A stretch of 64,000 bases of DNA from Chrysophaeum taylorii. Taxonomy: Eukaryota; Sar; Pelagophyceae; Pelagomonadales; Pelagomonadaceae. The notes beneath the pieces were generated by a model. That model saw only the letters and a list, made by a program, of their open reading frames with translations, made no database searches and had not been told where the DNA came from. The position numbers were made by a program, and so were the translations under genes. The stretch spans positions 1 to 64,000 of the forward strand of contig JAQMWT010000420.1 of assembly GCA_029834535.1 (NCBI GenBank). Reading direction: 5' to 3'. Of the stretch, positions 21,108 through 31,357 are shown in pieces (position 1 is the stretch's first letter; every line of letters starts with the position of its first letter).

Positions 21108-22167
21108 ATGGGAAAGGCAAAGGCTAAGAACCCACGAACGCGACGGACGAAGCAGCAAATGGAGGCTGATAGGTGGAGGGCGGCTGCGGATAATGAGCGA
21201 CAGCGGAGGGCCCTTATCAGGATGACGCAAAAGGGGAGGGGGGGGATCCTCTGGGGAAGACGACGGGGGTGATGGCGCAGACCGCCAAGACGAGGATAAA
21301 GACGACGACGAGATGGATGTAGTCGACGACCGCGCCGACGCCGCAGACGCCGCCGCCGCCGCCGCCGTCGACGCTGTTGGAATCGTGGACCGCGGCGCGA
21401 TGAGCACGCGTTTATTGCCTGCGTTTGATGCGATCGAGCCTCAGGACCGGCAGCACTCTATCGATTTATGTGATGAGGATGGGCTCACCTCGGCGTGCGG
21501 CTTGCACAACCTTGGTGAACTTGGCGTGTTCGCGCTAGTAGAGGGGTACCAGCCGATTCCGTCGTCAGCTCACCCCGGCGAGCAGTGTCGCGACTGGAGC
21601 ATCATGTATCGTGACATCACCAACGGCACGTATCGTTGGCGTCTGGGAGTGGTCGTCGGCGCGCACCTGGATGATCAATGTCGCTGCGCTGTGGATTTCA
21701 ACGGCAGTCGAGAGCACGTGGAACTAAAGTTCGAGCATTACTGTGATGGTGGGAACGTGCTTGCGATCGATGCGCACCCGTGGGTTCGCGTCGCGTCGAG
21801 CGACGAGGTTGCGCAGCCCAAGGCCGAATACTTCGCTGGCAAGGTTGGAGCCTTCATGGTGCGGTGCGATCGATCGTTCAATGACGAAGTTGGTGACGGA
21901 CATTGTGGTTTCCGCGGGGTTGCAAGACAGTCGTTGCTGAATCGTGGCATTGTCGTGGACAGCGTCAGTGCAACGCAAATTCAACATGCACGGGACATCG
22001 TCGGGCAGGGATTAGAGGCGCATGTTGATTCTTTGGTTTGCAGCTGTGGGCCGAATCCCGCGTCGAATGCCGCAGCGCGCGTTACGTCCGGCGCACTCGC
22101 GGCGAGCGAATTTCGCGCCAAGATCTTGGTAAAGAAGCTCACGGATGCGGATCGTGTCCGCATCTGA
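21108..22167 (+). CDS. OTU-like cysteine protease family protein, hypothetical
   Basis: The main frame is 21,226-22,167 (first ATG 21,313, 284 codons). It begins with an acidic Asp/Glu-rich stretch and an Ala-rich stretch, then a globular part. Near residue 195 is DEVGDGHCGFRGVARQSL, which matches the OTU catalytic-cysteine motif D-G-x-C-x-[FY]-R. The catalytic His expected near the C-terminus is not obvious. Immediately upstream, MGKAKAKNPRTRRTKQQMEA (from 21,108) reads in another frame into a G-run at about 21,233-21,243 next to the acidic part; a run-length change there would separate a basic N-terminus from the rest, so the true start may be 21,108. OTU domains occur in host deubiquitinases and in transposon-captured genes; the repeat-rich setting leaves both open. 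Confidence 0.5.
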
Positions 22168-22339
22168 CCCGCGGATTTGGACCGTGACCGCAAGTGTCCG
22201 CGACCGCAATTAAGTTGGAAAACGCCTAGAGACTAAACCCGCCGTCCGATGTTAATAACGTCTGGGCTTCTGGCGCCTCGCGGCGGCTTGCTGGGCGTCG
22301 GACGGTCACCAAATTCCGCGGATATCCATCGAAAGCTGT
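22168..22339. other. Spacer, no gene seen
   Basis: Unique-looking sequence between the OTU-like gene and the transposase fragment. The CCGCAAGTGTCCGCGACCGC region (22,188-22,207) has direct CCGCGACCG-type repeats only. Confidence 0.4.
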
Positions 22340-22890
22340 TTGGCTCGCGTACGAGGTTTGTTCGACGGGTCCTGGCGAGGTTTGTTCGACTCTGCCTGGC
22401 GGTCAGGACGAGGACGAGGCTGCTTGTCGCGTAGTCGCAGCCTTCGTGATGTTCATCTTTGGCAATCCCGACCGTTTAGGTTATCGGACCTCCGGCCATT
22501 GGATCAGTTTGCGGCCACGCTCGACGATCGTGAGTTCGGGCGGCGGTTCCGCTTGAATAGGCAGTTGAGGACGAGGCCGCAGCCTTCTCGATGTTCATCT
22601 TTGGCAATCCCGAACGGCAAAGTAGCCGGTGCGCCGGCCATTCGATCAGTTCCCGGCCATTCGATCAGTTCGTGGCCATGCTCGACGATCGTGAGATCAG
22701 GCGGCGGTTCCGCTTGAATAGGCAGTTGTTCGACCATGTTCTCTTTCGCGTGAAAAGCGAACTCCGCAAGAACGAGAGTGCTGCCATTCGATCCAGTGGC
22801 ATTCCGCAGATTCCACATACAAACGAAGACCTGATGCCCCCCCTCGCTCAATACCGTGACAAATGTCGACAGTTCGAAACAGACCATTGA
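22340..22890 (+). pseudogene. PIF/Harbinger-like transposase N-terminal fragment with internal duplication
   Basis: The best part is 22,591-22,890 (99 codons): FDQFVAMLDDREIRRRFRLN, then RQLFDHVLFRVKSELRK, which fits the N-terminal helical part of PIF/Harbinger transposases (x-F-x-x-x-[FY]-R-[ML]-x-x-x-x-F). The same segment occurs once more just upstream (22,447-22,565: LDQFAATLDDREFGRRFRLN), giving a ~142-bp tandem duplication that starts GATGTTCATCTTTGGCAATC in both copies. No DDE catalytic core follows, so it is a dead fragment. Confidence 0.55.
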
Positions 22891-22910
22891 CTCGCCCTCA
22901 ATTTCCCTTT

Positions 22911-23565
22911 TTACACCCCACGTCTGAATGCCCTGCGCTGCTGATCCCGCGCGCCACGGCGCTGGGACAAGCCTACGCCCCATGAATTGGGCTGGCCTCT
23001 GGTTAAGTAGTTAGTAAGTTCGTTTGTTCGTTTTCTCCTTCTCTCGTTCGTTCTCTCCCGCGTAAGCGAACTCCGCACGATAGAGAGTGCATCCATTTGA
23101 TCCAGTGGATCAACCATTTCCCCGGAGCAGCACTCTTCGGTTGCTCGATGGTGGCGATCCATCCGGCGTCGTGGTCTTCCAACAGATTCTCCATCTCTTG
23201 CACATTATACTCGCCCGACTTCCCACTGTCATTCAATCCTTTCGCCGGCGCACCGCCTCTGCCTTGAACCACGCACTCGCATTCTTCCGCTCTTTCACCT
23301 CAGACTTGGGCTTCTTGGGCTGGGCGAGGGCATGGCTTGCGTAGCGACTGGGACCGACAGTCGCCTGCGAAATCGCAATGAGCGGTGGACGACCTGGGGA
23401 TGAGCGCGAACAAATGCTGTAAAAATGCCGTTCGGTTGTTCGTTGGGCCACAAATTTGCCGTGGTGGTATATTTTGTCACCCTACCGTTGAGGTTTTGAG
23501 GCCTCAAAACTCGAACCGCAAGCCAAAATTTCGTGGTGAATTTAGGGCCTTGCAAGTAAACTAGA
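22911..23565 (-). pseudogene. Unrecognised minus-strand coding fragment
   Basis: The clearest piece is 23,272-23,003 (89 codons) with GEYNVQEMENLLEDHDAGW, which loosely recalls the Myb/trihelix-like start of some transposon-linked regulators. Upstream on the same strand (about 23,390-23,273) are basic Ser/Arg-rich codons, out of frame. Also present is a TTCGTTTGTTCGTTTTCTCC pyrimidine-rich tract (23,020-23,060). Function not assignable. Confidence 0.25.
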
Positions 23566-24563
23566 CAAGTGCAGGCCAGTAAGTTCACCTAGTCCCAATC
23601 TCTAACCCCAGCATTTTCACCCCGTTAAGTTCACCTAGTCCCAATCTCTAACCCCAGTAAGTTCGGCGTAAACCCACTCGTGCTCACACCACTCCTTCGA
23701 GCTCGTCGCTCTCGCCTCCGCCAATCTAGGCTGCTTTGATCCGCACACGCCGCTAACCTTTGAGTTTACTCTAAACCCCCCAGTAAGTTCACCTGGTCCC
23801 AGTAAGTTCACCTGGTCACTATATTCACCTAGTCCCAATCTCAAACCCCAGTAAGTTCACCTGGTCCCAGTAAGTTCACCTACAGTGCGCGTGTAGACGC
23901 CGGGAGGGGGCTTATCGGTATTGCGGAGCACGTGTGGGGTAGGGTGGAGTCGTCGACTCAGAAGAGCATATTCTCGGGGTTGCCGATCGACAGAGAGCCA
24001 CGTAGAGCTGGACGTGACAGAAGACGGGCTTGTGGGCAAGAGGACGCGGACCTCGTGGGGCGTCTGGCCCTGGCTCTTGTTGATCGTTTGGCGTAGGCGG
24101 GCCTTAAGGGATACAGGTTGGAGGAGCCTCGGTGACAACGACACGATCAATCATGTATCTGGTACCGTTGCAGTGGCCGTGACGGGTCGAGGTTGCGAAG
24201 ACTTTAAGCTCGCGATCAAAGTCAGCATGCCGTTGGCTGTCAGGGAGTTGAAAACTCGACTGTAAAGAGCGAGGCGTCGTCTTCCGACCCAACCTAGTCG
24301 GCCGAAAAGACTCCGACGCCTCGTCTCCGGGAAAAAAAGGCCGCGGTCACGCGCGCGTTGTCAGCATCGACAACATCGTTTCGACGGGGCGTGAGAATGG
24401 CGCGCCGAAAGAGCCGCCGCGGGTCGTGGAAATAGTCTGCGAGGTCGCCGTAGACGGCTTGGAGGATCAATGCCTGGCTCGCAGGCCTACCTGATCCTTA
24501 CCCTAAATCGAGGGACAGACAAACAGACAGACAGACAAACATCTGTCGATTAGTAGTTAGGAT
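23566..24563 (+). repeat. CAAGTGCAGG repeat unit, copy 3
   Basis: Complete copy from CAAGTGCAGGCCAGTAAG to CAGACAAACATCTGTCGATTAGTAGTTAGGAT, 998 bp. The iterated motif spans about 23,577-23,885. The conserved frames are open here too: 97 codons minus (24,150-23,857) ending GELTGTR and 114 codons plus (23,921-24,265). It is about 90 percent similar to copies 1 and 2b by eye. No target duplication at the flanks (AACTAGA left, ATGAGAAC right). Confidence 0.75.
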
Positions 24564-25059
24564 ATGAGAACTCATCTAGTGTTTTCTTCCTGACATGGGA
24601 AATCCACCCTTTGCGTGCCGTAGGGTCAAGAGTCTGTTGCTTAATTAGCAGTGGCTCTGTGCCTCGTTGTCAGTGTGAAAGCTTCTCCGGGACTTAATGT
24701 CCCTGGGGAAGTGAGGAGCTAATTCCTGCCTTGTGTAGTAACACGTGACATGCGGAATGGTCTAGTCGCACCTAGGACCGCACGCGGTCTCTACCGTACA
24801 CCCGGAGAGGGTCAAATCTCTCCAGGTTATATGCCCAGACGCGTAGGTGTGTTAGTCCAGTTGTATTGTGCGTTTAACGATGTGGTCAGTTCACGCCTGA
24901 TTGCGAGTATGAGACGAAAATGTGTTTGGCGTTGGTCTACTGTCCATGTTTTTCTTGTGACGGTACGTGCCCAACCAGTTATATGGTTCGTGACCGAGTT
25001 GGGTCGGCCACTGGACACGTGCACTTGCTTGATTCAATAAAACTAAAATTTTCCGACGC
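24564..25059. other. Spacer of unknown origin
   Basis: About 500 bp with no recognised protein. It has repeat-like features (CTTCTCCGGGACTTAATGTC near 24,681, an AATAAAACT signal at about 25,036), so it may be part of an unrecognised LTR or a 3' UTR. The Gypsy 2 target duplication ATGC follows. Confidence 0.3.
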
Positions 25060-25063
25060 ATGC

Positions 25064-25396
25064 TGTGGTGGAAACTCAGCTCACCCGCCCCTCTTCGCCT
25101 AACCGTCGGTCACAACGTGACCGCTCAACTGTCCTGAACCACGGGTGGTTCCACCACACGTCCAACCAAGCGCTCACACTCCGCTCACGCCATGCTGTCG
25201 AACATTTAATTGAGGGTAATTTCAAGGAAACAACAAGAAAGCAATACAAATGCCCGGTACATTGGGTCCAGTGGAAGCGCAGGTGAAGGTGTCACGATGA
25301 CACCCCCCCATAAATGCAAGGTCAATACCAGGGCAACAATCAGGGTAAGTCAGGTGGCAGGCAGGCAAGTGGGGGAAAATGGGCATCACTGCCACA
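25064..25396 (-). repeat. Gypsy 2 3' LTR
   Basis: 333 bp. In element sense it begins TGTGGCAGTGATGCCC just after the purine-rich AGTAGGGGGCTTA (25,397-25,409), the polypurine tract, and ends CCACCACA. It is about 99.4 percent identical to the 5' LTR. Confidence 0.92.
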
Positions 25397-26992
25397 TAAG
25401 CCCCCTACTTGAGATGAAGTCGTCCTCGACTTCAAAGGGTGACGAAGGTCGCGCTCACGAATGAGACGATAAGCGCGTTCAGCGATGTCCGTAGGGACTT
25501 TGTTGCTGTGGAGGCTGAAGTTAGTGACAAGGGTATCGATCTCCTCAGGGCGGAAATCGTTGACACAAGACTCACAGCCATCCATGTTCGCTCGAAAACG
25601 AGTGAAACTGCATCCGCCACGATCTTTGTATTCTGGTCTGAGCTGTCGCTCAGTTAGAGGCTTAGTAGGGTCGAGAACACGGGGGTCATCGCGTGAACCT
25701 AGATCAGTATAATAGTGTAATGCCGCAGTATCATTGTCGTGATCATAGTCTTCATAGACCTCGGCAACATAGATACGTTTCTTCCACGCATTACCTCGTG
25801 CTTTGACCCGAAAAATGACAAATTTGCCGTGCTTAAAGCGGTCGCGGTCTGAAGGCGTGTGAAGGGGGGCCGAAGAGGTGTCGATTATCGGCACTTTCAA
25901 AGGCACAATCTGCTGCACGGATACCACAACGGGTTCGGCATTGTCGTCGTGCACGTCTTTAATTTCGTAAACGACTGGAGACTTCTTCTTGGTAACAATA
26001 TATGGGCCACGCCAAATAGGCCGCAACTTGTGACGCGTCTTAGGCACAAAACGCAAGACATAATCGCCAGGAGAGAACTGGATGTCGATCTGATGGGCGT
26101 CGTAGTTGATCTTCTGAGTCTCCTGGGCCTTTTGATGTGCCCGAGCGACGAGTTGACTGTAAAATTCAAACTTGTGCTTAAAATCCGTCAGGATCTGTTG
26201 ACGCGATTGAGGCAGACCACGCTGTTCGCCCAAGATGTTGTAATCAGGCGGTAACAGGGGTTGCTTGCCGGTACGCATCATAAACGGCGAGATCTTCGTT
26301 CCGGGGATATACATCCGGTTGTACATGAAAGCCACGTACTGGACAAAAATAGACCAGTCCGTTTGGCGCTGCTCATCCATCGCGGCCCGGAGGAAGGCCT
26401 TGATGAACCGATTGACTCGCTCAGTATGATTACTCTGTGGGTGATAAGGAATGGTCGTGCGGTATCGAACGTTGAATTGACGAACGAACGTCCGGAACAA
26501 CTTGTTCGCGAACTCACTACCATTATCCGTAACTATACACCGCGGGAGACATCCCTCGAGGACAATCTTGTCAACAAATGCATTCAAGATCGCGTAGTCA
26601 TGCTTGGTATTTATCAACGCCAGCTTGAGAAAATGCGACGCAGCATCGTACATCGCGAGGATATACGTGTGCAAGTCGGCTCCTCTCAGTGGTCCAAAGA
26701 GATCCATTCCTAGGACATAGCAATCACCAATGCGATTCGGTTGGCAAAGGAGGCCATAGCGCTTCGGCACAGTGGATCGAACTTTCTGACAGATGATGCA
26801 GGCCTTGATGAAGTCGGTGACCGACGATATGACGTTGGGCCACCAGTATCGCTCCAAAATCTGGCTCGCTGTCGAATCTCGTCCCACATGGCCTCCGAAC
26901 AGCCCTCGATGGTGCATGGTGATCACACGCTCCTGCATCGACTGTGGGACCACAATCAGACGTCGAGATTCTGACTCGTCAACCTTGTACAA
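25340..26992 (-). CDS. Gypsy 2 integrase, intact frame
   Basis: A 550-codon open frame. The zinc-binding part is HHRGLFGGHVGRDST with CIICQKVRS; the catalytic triad is D in GMDLFGPL, D in IVTDNGSEF and E in HTERVNRFIKAFL, with spacing normal for Gypsy integrases. The C-terminal part includes WRGPYIVTKKKSPVVYEI, a GPY/F module as in other Gypsy integrases. The C-terminal tail (DFRPEEIDTLVTNFSLHSNK) is shared with Gypsy 3. All key residues are present. Confidence 0.92.
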   Translation of the reverse strand: MYKVDESESRRLIVVPQSMQERVITMHHRGLFGGHVGRDSTASQILERYWWPNVISSVTDFIKACIICQKVRSTVPKRYGLLCQPNRIGDCYVLGMDLFGPLRGADLHTYILAMYDAASHFLKLALINTKHDYAILNAFVDKIVLEGCLPRCIVTDNGSEFANKLFRTFVRQFNVRYRTTIPYHPQSNHTERVNRFIKAFLRAAMDEQRQTDWSIFVQYVAFMYNRMYIPGTKISPFMMRTGKQPLLPPDYNILGEQRGLPQSRQQILTDFKHKFEFYSQLVARAHQKAQETQKINYDAHQIDIQFSPGDYVLRFVPKTRHKLRPIWRGPYIVTKKKSPVVYEIKDVHDDNAEPVVVSVQQIVPLKVPIIDTSSAPLHTPSDRDRFKHGKFVIFRVKARGNAWKKRIYVAEVYEDYDHDNDTAALHYYTDLGSRDDPRVLDPTKPLTERQLRPEYKDRGGCSFTRFRANMDGCESCVNDFRPEEIDTLVTNFSLHSNKVPTDIAERAYRLIRERDLRHPLKSRTTSSQVGGLCGSDAHFPPLACLPPDLP

Positions 26993-27219
26993 GACGTTGT
27001 CTTCGATCTCGTACGGCAGGGGTGGCTTATCGCGTGGATCCTTCTGCTCCGAATCGAGGCTCTGACGGATCTGCGTGCAAGTCTTGTCTTCAATCTGTTT
27101 TTAGCTATCTCCTCGAGAGTGATCTCATCCTCAGCTTGATCAGCAAAAGGAGCCGTTCAACGGAGTCTACCGGTTCGGCTTCGTACGCAAATTGAGGCGG
27201 CGGCGCGCTCCGACGCGTA

Positions 27220-28095
27220 CTAACTGCTGCTAGAGCTGCAGTATACTCCCTGTCTGCCAACAGAGACATCGTCACTGATGAGAAGGTGAAGCACGCTGTG
27301 CCGGAACATCGGTGGGATCTCCTGGAAGATCAGATACGCTTCATTGATCGGTTCTCCGTCTTCGTCCTGCTCGATTAACTTGTCGATTGGATTGCGCGAC
27401 AGGCAATCAGGGATGCGCATGCCCGGGGAGCTTCCAGGTTTGTATCCGAGCTCCCGGTCGAACGCAGCAAGCCGCATAGCCCATCGTGCTAACTGTCCAG
27501 ACGTATTCGAATCCCGCAGAAACGTTAAGTTACGATGATCCGTCTCTAACTTTGTCTGATGACCTTCGATATAAAATCGGAAATTTTCGAGAGCAGAGAG
27601 TACTGCGAGGAGTTCCAAGCGCCGAGGATCATATTTCCTCATCGATTTGGGCACAGTTCGACTCCAGTACTCAATAACTCTCTCCTCCACCCGTTCTTTT
27701 CCATCGTCACCAACGACTGGCACTTTCTGAAACAAGTAAGCGCCTAATCCATGCGCAGATGCATCTGTCCGAATGTAGAACGGCAATGAGTAATCCGGAT
27801 GGTAAATGCCCTTAGAAGTAACAATAGCTTCGATGATGGCATCCCAGGCCTCTTGACACTCTTTCGTCCACTCGAACTTAACATCTGGCAAAGTCAACTG
27901 TCTTAACGGCTCCGCGACTCGCGCGAAATTGCGCACATAACGACGACAAAAACTCCCCATCCCAAGGAAGGAGCGGACTTGCTTTTTGGGATCAGCATCT
28001 GACAAAGTACCAGGGATTGGCATATGCCGGATGGCCTCCGTCGATCTTGGTGACGGGAAGTCCATTCGGGGTAGACAAATGCCCCAAGAATTCAA
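27220..28095 (-). CDS. Gypsy 2 RT connection and RNase H
   Basis: A 291-codon frame containing RSFLGMGSFCRRYVRNFARV (RT thumb), FYIRTDASAHGLGAYLFQKV (RNase H catalytic Asp), RRLELLAVLSALENFRFYIE (catalytic Glu), LETDHRNLTFL and a terminal GMRIPDCLSRNPIDKLI. Homologous to 10,519-11,409 and 50,854-51,573. Confidence 0.9.
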   Translation of the reverse strand: MNSWGICLPRMDFPSPRSTEAIRHMPIPGTLSDADPKKQVRSFLGMGSFCRRYVRNFARVAEPLRQLTLPDVKFEWTKECQEAWDAIIEAIVTSKGIYHPDYSLPFYIRTDASAHGLGAYLFQKVPVVGDDGKERVEERVIEYWSRTVPKSMRKYDPRRLELLAVLSALENFRFYIEGHQTKLETDHRNLTFLRDSNTSGQLARWAMRLAAFDRELGYKPGSSPGMRIPDCLSRNPIDKLIEQDEDGEPINEAYLIFQEIPPMFRHSVLHLLISDDVSVGRQGVYCSSSSS

Positions 28096-28858
28096 TGACC
28101 TCCTTCATGAAGTGGATCTTCTTAACCTTGCCGCTATACCCTTTCGACGCCAAATGGGGAATGACTTGAACAAGGCATTGCAAATGACTCTTAGTGTCTG
28201 CATGCCCAACCAAAATGTCGTCGATATAAGCCACTAGGTCACGGTACAACCACTTCGACAGATCGGTGTTGAGTTGCTTGCAGAACAGGCTGCCAGCAGG
28301 CTTGACTCCCAAAGGTAAACGCATATAGCTGAATGCTCCCAAAGGACTAGTGAAGGTCACTACATCCTGCGCGTCCGCTGACAATCGCAAATTGTGGTAA
28401 CCCCATCGGATGTCCATGCTAGAACGACGAAACTTGTCGGTGAGAAACATCAACGCGTCGGTCATGCTCACGCTCGGCCAACTGTCATCCTTGAGCAATT
28501 TGTTGAGGCGCCGCAGGTCGACAGCTGCTCTGCGTTGGAAGTGCCTGGCTCAGCCCCTTTCTTAGGCAGCATCAGGATAGGAAAACCCAAGGAGAGTGCG
28601 CGGGACGGACAACCCGTCTCGACTCCATTCCTCGATTTGAAGTCTCAAGCACTCGATCTTCTCCTCTGACAACCGATACGGCGACAACTTAATCGGACTC
28701 GGATTGTCCTCTTTGAACCGGAGGGTGACCTCAGGCGAATCAACGGGTCTCATCACGTCATCAAAGAATGCCCAAGAGTAGGAAAGCAAATGTCGCATCA
28801 TCCGTTTTTCATCCTCATTTAAAGCGGGATGGTCTGTAATGCCCAGCGCAGCCATCAC
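27992..28858 (-). pseudogene. Gypsy 2 reverse transcriptase
   Basis: RT palm and fingers: LRFKEDNPSPIKLSPYRL and REQIEEW-type start (28,562-28,858), then MDIRWGYHNLRLSADAQDVV, FTSPLGAFSYMRLPLGVKPA and the catalytic LVAYIDDILVGHADT (28,200-28,240). The catalytic residues are present. Confidence 0.88.
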
Positions 28859-29600
28859 CTCTTCGACCTGCGCGACGGTCGGAGATGACTTATGCTCTCT
28901 TGATCAGCTAAATGAGGAGGCACCACTGGTACAGGATAACCATGTTCGTCGTTAGGCGCGTCCGCCCACGGAACTGCGTACGTCTTGAAATACGCTGGTC
29001 GCTCCTTCAATGTGCCGTCCTCTTCAGCGGTCGTAGAGACTTGGTTGCTCTGCATCACAGCAGTGGCGACGGTGCCCCCTGATAAAGATTGAGCCGCCCC
29101 AGGCGATACAACGAACGGTGGTGGTGGGGTGGCGGTGGGAACAGCGTGACTTGAAGTTTGGCTGGAGTAGAAGTTGTCTTGATGGATCCATGACACACAT
29201 CGGGTGTTAGGGTCGAGCGTGGGAATACGCGAGTCGATAGCAAAAGATGAAAACCGTAGAAGACGGTAATCGGGATTGGCCATCGTCGCGGTAGTGATAT
29301 TCCGTAGTTGACCCTGATTGCGAATCACGGATTGAATGAATGCACTGCGAGTGCGATGCGCATCATAGTCGCAGGAGGTACCATGCTCCCCAGCATCTTC
29401 ATAGCCGCTGATTGCGAAATGCTACCCCATTTCACGTCGGGGACGGTCATGATCTCCTGATGCATTTCCACGGACGTGGTCGCACATTGGAAAAGTGAGG
29501 GCCCATCTGCAACTTGTTGCGCGTCACCGTGAAAGTGGGGCCGATGGCTGGTCGCGTAGATGAAAACTGTTCACCACAATCAGAGGGTGACCATGGTAGA
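28855..29600 (-). pseudogene. Gypsy 2 DNMT-RT connector
   Basis: Region between the methyltransferase-like domain and RT. It includes DPNTRCVSWIHQDNF (about 29,200), matching LNTRTRVVKWVSKDDL of Gypsy 3, and VPWADAPNDEHGYPVP, matching VPWKDAPRDADGAPLP of Gypsy 3, so the connector is conserved in the family. It may contain the DNMT target-recognition part. No known catalytic motif. Confidence 0.6.
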
Positions 29601-29603
29601 TGG

Positions 29604-30212
29604 TCACCACTCGGGGTGCCTAACGCTGGCCCGAAACGGTCCTGCAAATTGGGTGGCACTCGCGTCAGTAGTGGCAATGACAAGCGCACATTGCTGCCTA
29701 GGCGCGTGCGCGAACACGCAATTCCGGGTGATACAAAAGTCAACCACACGCGGAATGTAGAACCTGTGATGGATAAAGGGAATCACGGATGGCTCCTGCT
29801 CCAACGTCCATCGTCCAATCACGTGAGGTGCATTGCGGAAATGACGCAGAACCACGAGGTGATGGCAGCACCTTGCGCGCGTCCCTGTAGTGCAGGTTCG
29901 CGGTGAGAATAAATACAAGGAGGACTGGCGTGGAAGTACGAATGTCTCCAATGATCCTTATAGGTATGACAAGACCCATCGTACGTACGACGATGAGATT
30001 TCCAAGGTCATGAAGCACGTACGGGATCTTAGGAAAGTTGAGCTGGAAAACAGCTCGCGCTTGTGGACGCGAGTCCAAAGCAACAATGCGAAAAAGGTTC
30101 CATAGATCTCATTGCATCGTTGGATCCCCAAACTCGATCCACCAGCGCCGGCGAAATAAACGACGACGCTGATATGTGATTGGAATCCAAACCAAAGAAG
30201 CATGCCTAGCAA
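29604..30212 (-). pseudogene. Gypsy 2 C5-methyltransferase-like domain
   Basis: Pieces in order: motif I VVVYFAGAGGSSLGIQ (about 30,117-30,164), the S-adenosylmethionine-binding FxGxGG; ARAVFQLNFPKIPYVLHDLG (about 30,000-30,055), the motif II-III stretch shared with Gypsy 3; SPRTC (about 29,900), in the place of the motif IV catalytic Cys; WTLEQEPSVIPFIHHRF (about 29,790), in the place of motif VI (ENV); and PRQQCALVIATT (about 29,690), in the place of motif VIII. The same motif order in Gypsy 3 supports the call. Present in a broken state. Confidence 0.7.
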
Positions 30213-30626
30213 TCAGCTCCTGAGTCGTGGCTTCTTCCTTCGACATTTTTTTTGTTCTTCTGGAGGAGGTTCAGGAGGGGGTCTCAGCAGACTCCTCCTC
30301 GACTTCCGTCTCATCTTCGTCAGCTGAAGCAGTCGCAAAACAGACTCTTGTATCCTCTTCAGCGGCTTCCAGCTGTACTTTGACGCAACCTTCGTGGCGA
30401 TCCTCCCTCGATCATGGGTACCTCAGGGTCGAGTCCTACGCGTCTGTGCCAACATGCTCCACAGCCACGTAAACTTCGTTCGGCTCGTGCCTGACGACAA
30501 AAGTTTGGTATCACACGCAAATCAGGGTAGAGCGAGCGATAAGGGCGGCGGCCTGACCTCTCATCAGTGGCGCGTCACAGCAAGCTCCAGCACATACGGA
30601 TGGCCGGGTGCGAGATGCGGTCTTAG

Positions 30627-31357
30627 TCACAAACGCGAAGTGAGGGACGACGGATCCTCACGGGAAACCTGATTTTGTCCGCCCGTACCCGCAGAAATCT
30701 CACAACCATGCGCGTCTAGCGGAGGATGCTCTGGGTCAGTGCAATGGTGCTCGGCTCTAGCCTGATGGACCGAAGCGCTATCGTACCGCCAAGGAGCAAA
30801 TGGCTGCCACTGCTGCTGGTTCCCGTCGCGTATGGCGAGCTTCGCCGTCGGGAACATAGGAACCACTGTTGGAGTCGCATCGAACGCTTCGTTGAAGAGG
30901 ACAACGCCCTGGTGGTCCTGAAGCGCATCGGGATCTCTACTTTTCAGAACTCCAATGGTAACTTCAGAGCGACGGAAAATGGCCAACTCGGAAGCGTAAC
31001 CATGATAGAACCCAGTCGTAATTCTCGCGCTCCTAGTAGTAGCTGCCCATTCGCCTGCCCCACGAAAACATCAGCAGAGTGGAAGTTCCAGGCGTCATAG
31101 AAACGCGCAAGATATCCATTCGCGAATAGCCGCTCCCGAACCACCTGATCCGCTAAGAGTGCGAGTAGAGGGCAGCGCCTGGCGATAAATGATCTTATTT
31201 TCACGTCTGAGCTTGTTGTAAAGCACGTGATCGATGTATGGCGAGTCAGCCATACCATCCAGCCCAGCTGCAAGGACCGAATAAGATGCACCATCCTGAG
31301 ACACAACGGCGACAGGGATATACGCAAACATGTCAACTTCGTCCCGTCGTATGTCAC
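30627..31357 (-). pseudogene. Gypsy 2 protease region
   Basis: Coding region between the zinc knuckle part and the DNMT-like domain. A short segment, YSVLAAGLDGMADSPYIDHV (about 31,240-31,290), sits where the aspartic protease flap and active site are expected, but the canonical D-[ST]-G triad is not clearly seen. Following residues (YNKLRRENKIIYRQALP) fit a retropepsin-like layout. Assignment rests mainly on position. Confidence 0.4.
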
